A stretch of 64,000 bases of DNA from Cloeon dipterum (taxonomy: Eukaryota > Arthropoda > Insecta > Ephemeroptera > Baetidae): assembly GCF_949628265.1 (NCBI RefSeq), contig NC_088789.1, forward strand, positions 30,311,883-30,375,882, in the 5' to 3' direction. This document shows positions 1-12,144 of the stretch, piece by piece. The notes below the pieces were generated by a model, which worked only from the letters and a program-made list of their open reading frames with translations, was not told the origin of the DNA and made no database searches. Every line of letters begins with the position of its first letter. Positions within the stretch are counted from its first letter, which is position 1. Position numbers and translations under genes: made by a program.

Positions 1-102
1 TGACCAGCTGTGTTTGTGTTTTGATTCTCTCGCCTTTAACGGGTGCGTAAGCGTGTTCGCTGGCCAGGCTTCAAAGTTTTAACGATTTCAACAGAAAACA
101 AG
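1..102 (+). other. Possible 5' UTR exon with strong splice donor
   Basis: The first about 100 bases end in AACAAG followed by GTGAGT at 103, a strong donor. There is no ATG-initiated reading frame of note. A pyrimidine-rich acceptor ending in CACAG at 1162 precedes the ATG of the NET-like gene at 1182, so this may be its non-coding first exon, with a 1.06-kb intron. The pairing is inferred from splice signals only. Confidence 0.3.
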
Positions 103-805
103 GTGAGTTCTCAATAATTTTAACCTTAATTAAATTAACTCCGGTTAGCCTCACAATCAGTGATTATTTTAAACGTGTAGCCGGGTTCCTTTCGCCCGCC
201 GATTGAATTCAAAACGTCTTGTTTATTTACTCCGTCGCAGCGGCCGGCGTGTTTCGCACCTCCTGTTGTCCTTATATTATAAAAAATTAGAACTGTAATT
301 CATAAAAAGCTTTTTTTATAAATAATAGAAATCTGGATGTGCTCACTCGGTGACAGAGTTGAGCCATTCGTTAATTTCGAAATTTTAAATCACCTGATTG
401 TGAGGTGGCGCAAGGTAAACAGTGTTGATGCAGGTTAGACAGGAGATTCTTTATTTACGCTGCGACGCTGCTTCGTTTCGAAGCAGAACGGATCGCTCCC
501 CTTGATTTTCTAACTTGGGATGGGAGTCACAAATAGTCGGCTTGCCTGCTTGGCGCGATCAGCCACCAGCTCGCGCGTTCTTTTGTTAAAAATAATATGT
601 TTGGCAGCTGCTGGCCTGCTTTGGAAGGGTTACTCATAAAAATAAACTCACATATATGAGGGCGAAAGAAATAAATTCAGTTTAGAGCCTAATACACCAG
701 TCGTGTAAGCAGGCAACGAATTGTTCCGTAAAAAATTTGATTTTAAGGCACGTTTCCTCAAAGATTTGACTCTCAATCCTGTCACTGTACGTTTTTCAAT
801 TAATA

Positions 806-1000
806 TGCTTTCTTTTGACGTGCTGAAAACCAAAATCAGTCCAGCCAATCGCCGTAGAATTGTGAAAACTATTTTTTTTTTTAACTTTTCCAACGAATGA
901 CTGGACTGATTTTGGGTTTCAGCACGTCAAAAGAAAAAAAATTAGGGGAAGAATGCACAGTCGCAGTTTGAAATCCAAGTTAGCCTCTCGTTGTGGCCAA
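806..1000. mobile_element. Hairpin MITE fragment, family A
   Basis: Two arms (about 808-850 and 893-941) are inverted repeats built on GACGTGCTGAAA and CAAAATCAGTCCAG around an A/T-rich loop. The same core occurs inside the fuller copies at 44.43-44.87 kb and 52.13-52.40 kb, and the right flank (GAAGAATGCACAGT) also matches the 44.7-kb copy. This looks like the centre of a degraded non-autonomous DNA element. Confidence 0.65.
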
Positions 1001-1181
1001 AATTAAGATTCTAATGAGTAAAATTATGCTTATTTTGGTGGCAATTAACATTTTAATTTCAAATTCAACGAAAAATAGTTCCGTAAATAAAACATTCATC
1101 GCTTTGCTTACGTTTCTATATCAATTAAAATCTGTAAATAATAACACAAAATATTTTCACAGAGCGTAAGATCATCTTTAA

Positions 1182-1816
1182 ATGATGGACGTCCCACCAA
1201 CGATGCAAGCAGCGAACTATTACGAGAGTAAGAGAGCAGCGAAAGAGCTGAGGAAGCTAGAAAAAAAGGAGAGGAAGAAGGACAAGACGAAATGCTGGAC
1301 CTTAAAGGAGAAAATTGACTTGCAGGTTGACGTCGCACGAATGTCTGTGCATGGTACGGAACGAATTTGAAAAAATTGTGGAGAAGAGGAAAATAATCAA
1401 AATTATTCCAGATGAACAGTTGGCCGAACTTCGCCGGATTATGTCCTCAGACAGAAGGTGTCCTGTCAAGGCTGACTGTATCGACATAATTGACCTAAGC
1501 GACTTGACGCTCAACCGGCTGCGACATTATGTCGAATCCCAAAGAATTAGTGAGTTTCATAAATATAATTTAATATTCAACAAAAAAATGAGCAACTCAA
1601 AATCAATATTCACACCCAATGGCTTTAATTACATAATTTATCCGTTCATAAATATTATTTTCATTTGATTTTTTTCAATTATTAGATCCGGCTTCAACCT
1701 CATCGGGCTCTGACTCTTTGATCCCACTCGAAAAGCAAGCACCGCCGGATACTCGAAATTTGGTAAACTACAGCAATGCTGCAGGTATCAATAAATGCGG
1801 CCCTGCGGCCTTTTAA
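1182..1816 (+). CDS. Small NET-domain-like protein related to BET bromodomain C-termini
   Basis: The best-supported parts are a frame opening in a lysine/glutamate-rich stretch (1182-1370, with ELRKLEKKERKKDK) and an overlapping frame (from about 1354) reading IIPDEQLAELRRIM and then IDIIDLSDLTLNRLRHYVES. The latter has the hydrophobic and acidic pattern of the NET domain of BRD2/3/4 and fs(1)h. A donor at 1550 (GTGAGT) and acceptor at 1685 keep this second frame and lead to a short exon with SSGSDS, ending TAA at 1814-1816; AATAAA follows near 1824. No bromodomain is visible nearby. The basic first frame and the NET frame are offset and I cannot join them with a convincing intron, so this is either an unusual splice, a frameshifted duplicate, or a NET-only gene starting further downstream. 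Family assignment rests on pattern by eye. Confidence 0.4.
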
Positions 1817-2077
1817 GCGTGAAAATAAAACAGAAAGTACGAATGTAGGTAATTTCGACTCTTAAATACAGCTGAATTTTTTATATCTTTTGTAAGAACA
1901 ATTGAAAATAAAAAATCACGAGTCTATCTACAAATTGAGATGTTTAGAAAACACATACCAGAAATATTCCACTAGGTTTAGAAAGTACAATATATTTATT
2001 CATAGAAGCTATAATGAAAAACAAAACTAATTTTATGATCGCACGTATCGCGCTCAACATTTTGAACGAAAAAATAC

Positions 2078-2148
2078 CAATTTTACCTAATTAGACCCTC
2101 AAGAATCGATTAGTGTGCTAAGAAACTTCGTCAAAAGCCCGTAAATCC
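2078..2148. mobile_element. Single end of TTAA-type MITE, family C
   Basis: This stretch matches the terminal arm of family C (CTCAAGAATCGATTAGTGTG, then AAACTTCGTCAAAAG). Only one arm is recognisable; the partner arm is absent, so this is a remnant. Confidence 0.6.
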
Positions 2149-3378
2149 TGATAAGACATACATAGAACCCTTTTTTTAATTTCGTCATGACTGCACAGAG
2201 GAGTCATCAAGGCGCGACTAAAACTGCATATTAATTAGTGGTGTGGAGAACTTTGCATAAATTTTTTCAACAACTTCATTAAAAATCGTTCAATCTTTAG
2301 GAAATCAGGGCCGCAGAGGCTGTGATTGAAAATACTTCCAGCTCTTTGGTAACTGGTCTATTCGGACATTTATTGCAGATTTAATTACACAATCTTTCGA
2401 AGAAAAGTGAACTTAATTTGACCTTTTTAAAAAAATGTGAAATAACCTGTAAAATATTTTAATAATTTTTATTCTATAAATAATAGATTCAATTTGGGTG
2501 GGAATCATTTTGGGATGATCAATTTTCAAACCATAACAAGAATACTTTTGACTAGAATCCCCATTTTAAATTCTATTTTAGAACAAAAATCATCAAAGTG
2601 ACGCTAAAAATGTAGTTGAGGAACCTTTTTAATTTTTTAAATACACGTTACTTCTTTAACCTTCAGGGTGGGCCGTGAGAAGAAGGTTGATTGTTGAGAG
2701 TTGTCACCTTTTCAACCGTTCAAAATGCTGAACTGCCATCTATTTAGCGTACAAAATTAATTTCTCTTTAAAAATCTTCTTTACTCGCACCTAAATGGCA
2801 CAACGCTCCTCTCCAAGTCCAAATTTGTCGGCCACCACTTCAGAGACTCAACTAGGGCGACAGGAACCTAGAAATTATGGACAGATTTAATACTATATTT
2901 CCATCACATGTTATTTGTGTCTAACTGTTCCTGCCATAACCAATTAAGTCCGTGTCGACGACTTCCTCGGCCAATTCAGGTCCCTAGTTGATGATAAATT
3001 GAGTCTACAGCCACAATGACCACCTGGACAGCATGGACGCTTGAATCAAGGCTTCAGAGAAGCGATGTCTGGGCACCATTCATAGATCCCTACTCATTGT
3101 CAGAGCTGCAACATGATAGTAATTTTATTAGTATTTAACAAAGGCGAAATTAGAGCGGAGTATTAGATTCCATCGGTACTTGAAAGAGTTAATTGTTTGT
3201 ACCAGTAGTTATACAGTAAAAAAATCACAAATATATGCTTTTAAACGATCAAAATGCAATTTTAAAGATCATTTAAAGTAAAAACACCAGTCTTTACATC
3301 TAGTTCAATATCAAATAATTTAACTATGTAGTGTACTACCCTGATACAATACGCATGCGCCTTGTCATGCGGCTATAG

Positions 3379-3912
3379 ATCCGTTGCGTTTGTAAAAAAA
3401 CACCCTATTTTTATGGTACCATGCGAAAGTTAAGACTATTTGAGGCTAAATTAACCCAGCCCAAATCAACCCGTTGACGAAATGTTGCTTTACAGCCTGC
3501 AAGCAAACTGCGCATGCGTCAAGTCGTGTTCTGTTTCGAAGCAGCGCGGCGACCAATCAGATGCGCCAGCTCTCTAGGCCACCTAGCGTCCATCTCTCTA
3601 AAGAGTGATGCTATCTCTGCCCGCGACGACCGCTCTGACACTTCAGTGTAAGTAAAGGAGAAGTAAAGTATCAGCTGTGATGCCATTGTCACCTCCAAGT
3701 ATCTACTCTCCTTACCTTACACTGATCGTCGTGGGCAAAAAGAGCACCTTGTTTAGAGAGATGGACGCTAGGAGGCCTAAAAAGCTGGCGCATCTGATTG
3801 GTCGCCGCGCTGCTTTGCTACAAAGGGGCTGAGTGGCGCGGGGGTTAATTTAGCCTCAAACATCCTTAACTTGCGCATGGTACCATAAGAATAGGGTGTT
3901 TTTGCAACGGAT
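3379..3912. mobile_element. Foldback/MITE element, family P (about 530 bp)
   Basis: Long terminal inverted repeats start ATCCGTTGC at the left and end GCAACGGAT at the right. The arms pair over at least 200 bases (AACACCCTATT, ATGGTACCATGCG, TTTGAGGCTAAATTAACCC, GCGACCAATCAGATGCGCC). There is no coding capacity. Diverged pieces of the same family lie at 9.32-9.46 and 12.47-12.68 kb. Confidence 0.8.
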
Positions 3913-4966
3913 AAAAAAAAATTACAAATACATACACTGAAAAATATCATCATTCACGATAACAACTGTAAAACACGCAAAATAAAGACCAGAACTTCAT
4001 AATATATAAGTGAATGTTAACAATAAATTTTGACGCGTGTAATGAAAATATTATCTATCCATCCCCAATAACCACCGCGAGTATAATTATTATAATGAAA
4101 AGAGCACTACTTGGTGCAGCTTGTTCAATTAGTCTACATCGACCCTTTGAAGCAGAGTGGAAAAGGCGGGTTGTTTGAGCTATTATCATCACACAATCGC
4201 TCAAAAAGGTAATTCTTATTATTTTGCCTTGAATTTTTCTATAAATTCTTTGACTTTTCGCTCAAAAAGAGACGGATAGATATATTTTGCTCGCATAAAT
4301 TTCGATTCGGCATCAAAATTAATTATTTGGCCAAAGGCCGACTGAATTTTTAAATTAACTAAATATTAATCAACGGCAGGGGGCGTTTTTAGGGGGCTTG
4401 GGGGTGGCGGGGGCAGCAATGGTGCCTAACATACGCAGAATTTTTGGCGAGTTTAGCAATCATTGATTTTAGTCTCTAGGACAAACAGGAGCCGAGCTAT
4501 GAATTTTTAAAAACAAAAAAATATGGCCCCGACGATGCACCGCTTACTCTCAAATGAAATACAGTCCGATATCCTACAGCTGCATTGTTGGTTATTTTTT
4601 TAGCGTAAATAGCACCTGAGATATTAAGTTTATAAAGGGTACAAAAATCAGCGGGGTCCAAAGTCCAGAGTCCAGATGTGTAATAAAATTGGTTCACACT
4701 GCGCAGATCCAAGATGGCGTCTGAATGTGAGAAACATCTTTGGATTGCCGTACGAGTGTCAAGCGTTTGTTTTTACGATCCAAAAGACACAATTAATACA
4801 AGTAATGTCAGTATTTTGACCAAAACTTCCTTCTATTCGCACATTTTCACGCGCCGTACTCCACCGGACGCCATAATGAACGCATGAATCTGGCCCCCGC
4901 TGCTCTTGGCCAAAACGCAAAATAAGCAGCAATTTTTTCTCTAATAATTAACCGGCTCGTCTCACC

Positions 4967-5062
4967 GAGTTGACCCACCGTGACGACCTTTTTCAGGGTA
5001 AACCACCCTAAGATCGATCCCGGAACCACTTTTCGCGATTTTTCCAACGCCGCCGACTGATT
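4967..5062 (-). repeat. Short dispersed repeat D, copy 1
   Basis: Read on the minus strand this matches 49225-49312 and 57829-57905: a GTTGGAAAA start, a GGAACCGATCT-like core, TTACCCTGAAAAAGG, then a GTGGGT-like end. The copies keep the phrase while their surroundings differ. The identity of the repeat is unknown. Confidence 0.6.
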
Positions 5063-5169
5063 CACTTCAAATGGTCTTTTAGTCACTTTTATTTGTTCGT
5101 TTCATTATGTGATTTCTTTGCTCATAAATACTCATTGTAAACTTCCCAATTTAATCTCAGATCTACATA

Positions 5170-8057
5170 ATGGCAAGCACAACGATTCAGTCGAACTTTA
5201 AGGATCTCTGGGCTCAAATAGAGCCAGATGTGTTGAGAATTTTACGATCACAAACATTGACGTCCTACACGTTCATAAATTTCATGAACTCAACCATGTA
5301 AGTACATGAACAATTTGATCAATCTGCCTAAATAGATATCTCATTTGGGAAATTTAATCAAATTTTTAATTTCCAGCCAGATAATTATGAGAGAAAGCGA
5401 CAGTGAGTTCATAGAATTTATTTACGCGAAAGCCAGGGAGCTTTTGGGTACTCACGTCAGAAATATTATGACATCTTTCTATGGAATGAGGAATGATTGT
5501 GGTTTGTTCTTGTCAAATTTCAACAAGCAATGGGCTCTTTACAAAAATGCCTGCAACAACCTGGCGCAACTTTACGAGTTAAAAATATAATTTATATATT
5601 AAATCATTTTTTCAAGCTTTGTCATGTCCATTAGGTCCGCTCAAGGAAATTCTCATAGAATTTGGTCCATGAGCATAAATGATATAGGTATTAACAAGTT
5701 TTTCATTTCCGATAACAAAAAGTTAAAATAATTTAAATAGGCCACAGAGTCTGGTACAACGCAATGCAGGAGGAAGATGGTTTCCAAGATTATCTGATGA
5801 AATCTCTGGTGAATTTGGTTGGCGAAATTAGACGTGGCAACCAGAACGAGGAGATCCTTCATGAAATGGCACTGGCTGTCCAAAATCTTTCCGTTATTTA
5901 CAATCCAACATATTTGCAAGAGTCAGATGAAAGAGTAAGAATAAGCTTTAGTGTTATTCGATGTTTTTCTGACAAGATTCATGCAGGCTTTCGAGGACCT
6001 ATTTCAAGAAGAGTTCATCAAACCTGTGATCCAAATGTACGGTGAAAAAATGAACAGCATCTTGACCAAAAACGCTCGAGATCAAGAATTGTGCATCATA
6101 GAGTGTGTGGCCGGAATTTTAAAATTGGATAAAGTGTGGATAGAGGCAGTTTTTTCAGAAGAGTAATATTTTCACTTTAAAGCTTTGGCAGTCTATAAAC
6201 TCGGTATTTAATTTCAGGTCTGTTAATGATTTCTTCGTTGATATATTGGAAACATTTTTTGAGCCTTATAAACCTACAATACTGACAAATTTAGACCGAT
6301 TCTTTGAAGAAGATAGATATGAAGCGCTCTCAAACTTGTACTTCATCTTCAAGGACATTAGCGATGGTGTTGACATGGAGAGATTGACCTCGAAATTTCA
6401 TGCCATTGTCCAAAGAGAGACAAATGAAATAACGTCCAAATCCGCTGGAACTGATGTATGTGTTATTTTAAAGAATAAATACACGGTTTAATTATTTAAA
6501 TTGTAGCAGCAGGTGGTAGAGTACCTCGCCAAAATGTACAGTAAAAAGTTTAAAATGATTGAAACCGTCTTCAAAGGAGACAGTAATTTCTTGGACCTCC
6601 TTAACAAGGCTGTAGCACCCATTTTAAATAAGAAAACTGATCCGTACTCTCCTTGCAAATCTCCTGAGATGGTAATTTTTAATTTAAACAATTAATCATG
6701 ATTGTAAAACCACTTTTTAACAGTTAGCGAGATTATTTGACACTCTCATGCGCAACAAGGACCTTTCTGAGACCGAAATTCTGGAAAGATTTGATAATAT
6801 TGGCCCTGTTTACCAAATCCTCCTGGAAAAGGATGTTTTTGAAAGATTTTATATCGTTTTGACCGCAAATCGACTCCACCAGAAGAGTTATAGGTCGTTA
6901 GAACTCGAAAAAGGACTTTTGCAACGATTGCCAGAGGTGATTACGAGAGCCCAGTTTGCTTTATTGATCAAATTATGCATATTTATGTTGAAGTGGGGGA
7001 TCGGAGACCTAACCTTGAGAAGTAACATCATGACCATGATCGAAGATGTGCTAATTTCAAACAATGTGCTCGAAAATTTCAACACGACCAAAAATGATTT
7101 TGGCTTTGTATTTACCGCTCAGGTCATGAAAGTAAAAGTCTACTTCTACTTAGAAAATAACATATTCTAAATAATATTGTGCTAGACCCAAGCTTGGCCA
7201 ATCCGCAGCACTGACAATACCCAAATCAAACTCTCTGGCGAGTTGAAGGTTGCATTGGACAAGTACGAAAGCATCCATAAGCACTTTTTAAACAATCGAA
7301 AGCTGATTTGGAATTACCTTCACAGCACAGGTACGATTTAAATTGAAAAGACGAGCATTATAATGAAATACCTATATTCCTGTAGCCGAAATCCAAATCA
7401 ACTATTTGAACAAGCCCTATCTGCTCTCAATGAACACATATCAAATGGCAATCATGCTTCTATTCGAGGGAAATAACCACCTCGGCTTCATGGACATTAA
7501 AGAGACTCTCGCTATTCCTGACGAAACACTCGTTGATCAGCTCGCATGCCTGGTAGAAAGTGATCTCCTTGTTGCTCACCCAATGGTAAAGATATAATAC
7601 AACCGACGATTTATTAATATCTAATTTTTAAAACGGCATATTTTTTCCTAGGTTTTCAACGCCACTTGCCAATTATCGCTGAATTTCGAATTCAGGAGTG
7701 GAAAGACGAGAGTTAAAATCCCAAGCATTCCAGCACATCGCGAAGCATTTTTAGAACAAACTCAAGATATGGAGACTGTCCTCCATCAAAGGCAATTTAT
7801 CATTAAGGCTGCAATCATTAGATTCGCGAAGCGTCACTCGCCAATAAGCCACGACAATCTTTTCTCCGGGGTAATAGTGTTTTAAAAACAATTTATCACG
7901 CTGGATTTTAATATAATCTGGTTTCCAGGTGCGGAAAATGCTGGAGGATAAATTTGAGCTTGAAATTCCGGCGTTTGAAAGGGATACTGCCGATCTTGTT
8001 AACAGGAAGTACTTGGAACAGCACCTAAATGATAAGAAATTGTACAGATATCTCTAA
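5170..8057 (+). CDS. Divergent cullin, ubiquitin-ligase scaffold (12 exons, 751 aa)
   Basis: Exons: 5170-5297, 5377-5577, 5635-5687, 5741-5934, 5987-6162, 6218-6455, 6507-6671, 6724-7131, 7186-7330, 7386-7585, 7652-7870, 7929-8057. All introns are GT-AG and phases agree, giving 751 residues, the usual cullin length. Cullins scaffold RING ubiquitin ligases: the N-terminal helical repeats bind substrate adaptors and the C-terminal half binds RBX and receives NEDD8. The N-terminus (FKDLWAQIEP) and helical repeats are diverged. The C-terminal half is clearer: AWPIRSTDN resembles the SGYWP region, and RKLIWNY, a winged-helix stretch and the terminal neddylation domain follow. The expected acceptor lysine is present in AAIIRFAK (about K696), and the protein ends LYRYL like other cullins. 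CUL1 type seems likeliest by eye, but the paralogue is not settled. No broken exon was seen. Confidence 0.9.
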
Positions 8058-9317
8058 CCCTAACTCGTTTTTCGGATAGCTACGAACGCCAATGACTCTA
8101 AAAATTATTTAGTAGGTCTCAAAACTATTAACGGAGAATGTAGAGAAGCTGAATTTTTGTTAAAATGCACATCCAATAAATTTTCGAATGTTTTGCAGCA
8201 AATTTTGAACGATCTTTTACTGTGTAGTTCAGATTTTAGTTATTGAAGTGAAGTACTAAAGATCCTACGGCTAAAAAACCGTCACTTAAGATACAAGATC
8301 GTTGTTATTTAATTCACTGTGTGGAAGCAGAGATTTTCCGTTAAAATTTTAAGTGTTGCACAAGCATCTCAATGAAATTCAACCCTTTATCGGATTTTAC
8401 AGGAAATTGGGCAATCTTTGGTGTCTCAACGAGTTTAGGTGTCAAGTTTGAACTCTACTTTCAACCCTGTGTGACCTTATTTTTCATTAAAAGTTTGTTT
8501 TCCTTTGATGCATTCAATATTTTTGTGTTCTAACTATGAGAGAATCTAAATTATTGGCGAACTGAGAGAAACTTCCTGACCCTGAGAATCAAAAACTTCG
8601 GACCGTCCAAAACGATAACATTTATAATGTCTTCATGAAGTGCTATTCTGATCTGAGCCATTTAGGAAACTAATTTTTACAAAATTGCTGGCTTTGGGTA
8701 TTTCTATTGATTATTATTCATTTTGCTTAAACGAAAAGCTACATGTATTGAAATTAGAAATTTCGTAGAATATCGTTTATGTATCGCATTCGTGTGCACC
8801 TAGACGACAGAGATAAGTTTTATATTTTAAATTTAACTCACCGCTTTTGAAGATTTCGTCATAGCAGCAACATCAAAGCAAAAACCAATTTTCTCTCTGT
8901 GTGACACCTGCTGAAAACGAGTCTTGAAACGAACTGAGATGCCGTTTGCGACATTTTTGAAATGAATTAAAATCCGAAAGAATAAAAGAACCGCGTACTT
9001 GTTCTGTTTGTGTATGTTTTGGTCTTCTAAATCAGCTGTCAGCTCGGTGATGCGCCCCGCCCAGCCGCACTCTCTCGTATGGCGCGCCACTCACGTCATT
9101 GCGTTAATTCGAAGAAGTTCTGTAACCACTCACTGGGAGCAGGGTAAACGTTTTTTTTGTGCGTCAGCCAATCAGAAGCCTCCAACACAAAATCTGGGAA
9201 GCAAGTACTAGGAAGCTTGTTGGCTGGATGCAGCGCTCGACATGCCACCTGTGAGTAGCCGCAGAATTATTTACCTTTTTAGATCTCTCAAGACACGCGC
9301 CGTAACGAACAGGGGAT

Positions 9318-9460
9318 GGATATGGATAGCGTGGCGACCAATTAGTTTCGTCAGCTCTCTTGGCCCCCTAGCGTCCATCACTCTAAAGACAGGATTTTTT
9401 GCCCGCGTCGACCGCTCCCACTTTATAGCGTAAGGAAAGGAGAGTAGATACTACCAGGGC
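9318..9460. mobile_element. Family P fragment
   Basis: The phrases GGCGACCAATTAG, CCCTAGCGTCCATC, CTCTAAAGA and GCCCGCG..GACCGCTC repeat the inner arm of the 3.4-3.9 kb element. Only a single arm is present. Confidence 0.6.
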
Positions 9461-9499
9461 TAGCAGGCGACAATGGCAGAAATACAAAAATAACACGAT

Positions 9500-9835
9500 T
9501 CATTAAATCTCTCGAGTAAGCCAATCAGAATGAAGCAATCAAAGAGTGCTGAACGCTGATTGGTTGCCTCTGGAAACATAAGAGAGTTAAGACAAGGAGT
9601 TAATATCACAACTTGAATTATACAATTTTTAAGTATAAAACTCAATTTATCTAATGTCATGATCACACGAAAGTAGTTAATAGTTTAAAAAGTAAACAAA
9701 CGATAAATACGAATCTGAAAAAACAGTTATCAGCATCAATAATTTCTTTTCCTTGTCGCACACTCCACTATGACTAGGGGGCGGAGTTATTGGTTATTGA
9801 CAACAGCTGATTGTGAGTTATTTTGCAAGCACGCG
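9500..9835. repeat. Dispersed repeat V, copy 1
   Basis: About 330 bp matching 12145-12465: ACGCTGATTGGTT, GAGAGTTAAGACAAGGAGTTA, then CTTTGTCGCACAC/CCACT and GGGGGCGGAGTT. The two copies bracket the zinc-finger gene in the same orientation. Weaker relatives lie in the 5' introns of the subfamily I ankyrin genes (about 25.66-25.79, 30.86-31.13 and 36.48-36.75 kb). Confidence 0.65.
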
Positions 9836-9981
9836 ACTTCAAGTTCAAGAGCAAGAAGCAAAAGATCCGTGTGGAAAATTTGTTTGTTTACGACTGCAAA
9901 TCCAACGCAGGATCTGGGCATTGAAGATTAAAAAATAGGAAAGGAATTTCTTGGTAAGGGAGTCGCTTGAGGAGTCAAGAG

Positions 9982-11734
9982 ATGAAGCTGCGAGGCAATG
10001 AAGCAAAAACTCCTATTCAAAAGCCACTGTGCAAACTGTGCGAGTGTCCGACGTCGGACGGCCACGTCCTCGCGTCGCAGGTGGACAGGCTCAAGCTGAG
10101 GAAATGGGCCATGGAGGTCATGAACCTGACGGAAGAAGACGAAAACTTGCCGGAAGTGGTCGAAGAAGACGCTTTGATCTGCTATTTTTGCATCTGGCAT
10201 GCCGAGTATGTTTTTACGAGCTTAAAAATTGCAGTTTATTAATTTTGACACGTGTTTTAGGTTCGGGGATGAGTCTGGAGACGAGGCTGTTGCTTGGTGG
10301 CCGAAAAATCTTGATTTGGAAGAAAACGCAAAGGTGCTTCGGGAGAATTATTCAGGTACTTTGGAATTTTTAATAAAAAATATTCATCAGAGTGATATCT
10401 ATTGTTTAAATTTTACAGTTGGAGAAGTAGAACAGTGTTGGGTGCAGTTGAAAGAGGTTGATCTCGCCAAATATGAAAAGAAAGTACCTAAGAAGAGAAA
10501 ATTCGACATTGGCCTGGCAAAATACGATAAGGAAATCCCTAAAAAGAGGAAATTGGTCAGTGGAGTGTGTCTTTACTGCGGCAACAGATACAACCGACTG
10601 ATGGTGCACGTCAAGCAGATGCACAAAGAAGCCATCAAATGCGGAATTCGGGGCTGCACGACTTACTTTCACACCGAGGAGGAAAAAGAGCAGCACATGC
10701 AGCAGGATTTACATGAGAAACCTTACAAACCACGAGTATGCAGCAAAATTCACTGCGAATATTGTGAAATCAGCAAATTACATTCCTCAATAAATATGTG
10801 GAGGTATCACATGAAAAGCGTCCATCCGGAAATTCCGGTGCGGTGCTCGCGCTTTCGCTGCAGAAAGTACTTTAAATCCAAATCCGAAATGATTCTTCAC
10901 GTCAACTCGAAGCACAAGCCAGGAAGAAGTCAAGATGTGTACCAATGCGAGCAGTGCGATTATTTCTCCACCATGAAGGGTGATTTGAAAAAACACAAAG
11001 AGGCGTTGCACATGCCAAAAATTTTGAAATGCGACAGTTGCGACGACGCCAAATTCGGTTCGAAACAGCTATTGAATGTGCACTTAAAACGATATCACAA
11101 TTTCCAGAAGTGCAAATCTTGTGGCCGGGACGTGGCTCGCGGACTCAAGTCAAATCACACGAAGACATCGTTTTGCTACAGATGCAAACGCAGTTTCGAG
11201 TGCTCGGGTTTGTATCAACTGCACAGGGAGAACTGCAAAACAACCACCTTTAGTTGCGAAGAGTGTGGGAAAACGTTCTCCTTTAAATACTTGTTGAATC
11301 ACCACATATTAACTGTTCACACCAAAACTATGATTTTTTGCTGCGCCCATTGCGACCATTTTACAAATGAAAAGAGATTCCTGAAGGATCACATTGAACG
11401 CAAACATTTGCCAAAGACGGTTAGGTGTGAATTTTGCGACAGATTGTTTGCCTCGGAACCAATACTCAAGCATCACATGTCCGAGGTGCACAGATTCCTT
11501 CGCTGCGTCGAATGTGATCAGAAGATATGCCATCGAAAAATGATTAAACACCAGACCGTCAAGACTTGCCGCCGCTGCGAGTGCAAGTTCGAGTGCCAAG
11601 GACTTCTTGACAGCCATATTAAGATCTGTGTGCAAGAAAATAATAATGATTTCTATTGTGACATGTGTCCGAAATTTTTTAGGAAAAAGACAGATTTGTA
11701 TGGTCATATTCTCAGGAATCACATTGTAAAATAA
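9982..11734 (+). CDS. ZAD and C2H2 zinc-finger protein 1 (544 aa)
   Basis: Three exons: 9982-10205, 10261-10355, 10419-11734. The start is the ATG at 9982, followed by a ZAD-type zinc module: C17-x2-C20 paired with C67-Y-F-C70. The second exon carries a VAWWPKNLDLE motif and the third begins VGEVEQCWVQL; both have equivalents in the 59-kb and 62-kb genes, which share the same intron positions and phases. About 14 C2H2-type fingers follow, from CLYCGNRYNRL to CDMCPKFFRKK. Several are irregular: some knuckles have CGIRGC spacing and some end in cysteine instead of the last histidine. ZAD domains mediate dimerisation, and C2H2 arrays bind DNA, so a nuclear transcription or chromatin factor is likely; the target is unknown. 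Poly(A)-like AATAAA motifs follow near 11.8 kb. Confidence 0.9.
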
Positions 11735-12144
11735 ATTTTACCGTTTAATTAAAACGAATAGCGGCATTCTGAAAAATTTATAAAATCCATGTATTTTAAA
11801 AATAAAGCTGTATACAGAAATGTTGTAAATTCTCAAAATAAAATATAAGGGAAATCCAGAGAAACTTTCGCGAATTTTTTTTTATCATGAATAATTTAAC
11901 TTTAATTTACAGAGGAAACAAACATAAATAAAGATGTGGAAAAAGAGTTGTTAAAGGTTAACTTTGCCATGTTTATTCCAAGCCAAAATTTTTATTTCAT
12001 TGGTGCAAATGCAAAACAAAAACGTTGTTTGCACCATTTGCCAGATTTACCTTTATTTTACAAGATGTGTAGATGTGCCATCCACCCGCAGCCGCATTAA
12101 AAAGCGCGTACTTTTTCCCTTACGCGTAAAGAAATAAAAAAATT

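Larger units (their letters stand above)
1817..5169. other. Gene-free interval
   Basis: Apart from the MITE end at 2.1 kb, the family P element at 3.4-3.9 kb and the short repeat at 4.97 kb, this AT-rich stretch shows no reading frame with convincing splice signals or domain content. The sequence just upstream of the cullin start (about 4.8-5.16 kb) should hold its promoter; I see no clear TATA box. Confidence 0.5.
8058..9981. other. Gene-free interval with repeat fragments
   Basis: A likely cullin poly(A) signal (AATAAA near 8177) is followed by AT-rich sequence without coding signal. About 9160-9285 resembles the foldback at 18.8-19.3 kb (GCCACCTGTG and CCGCAGAATTATTTA). 9.32-9.46 kb resembles family P, and 9.50-9.83 kb is repeat V. 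Confidence 0.5.

Noticed and set aside
4990-5030. tRNA T-loop-like word GATCGATCCCGG in repeat D
   Set aside because: The other two copies do not keep a B-box-like word and no cloverleaf can be drawn.
10029-10373. Open frame overlapping the first exon of zinc-finger gene 1
   Set aside because: It is a shadow frame of the ZAD exon; the ZAD frame has the conserved cysteines and matching introns.
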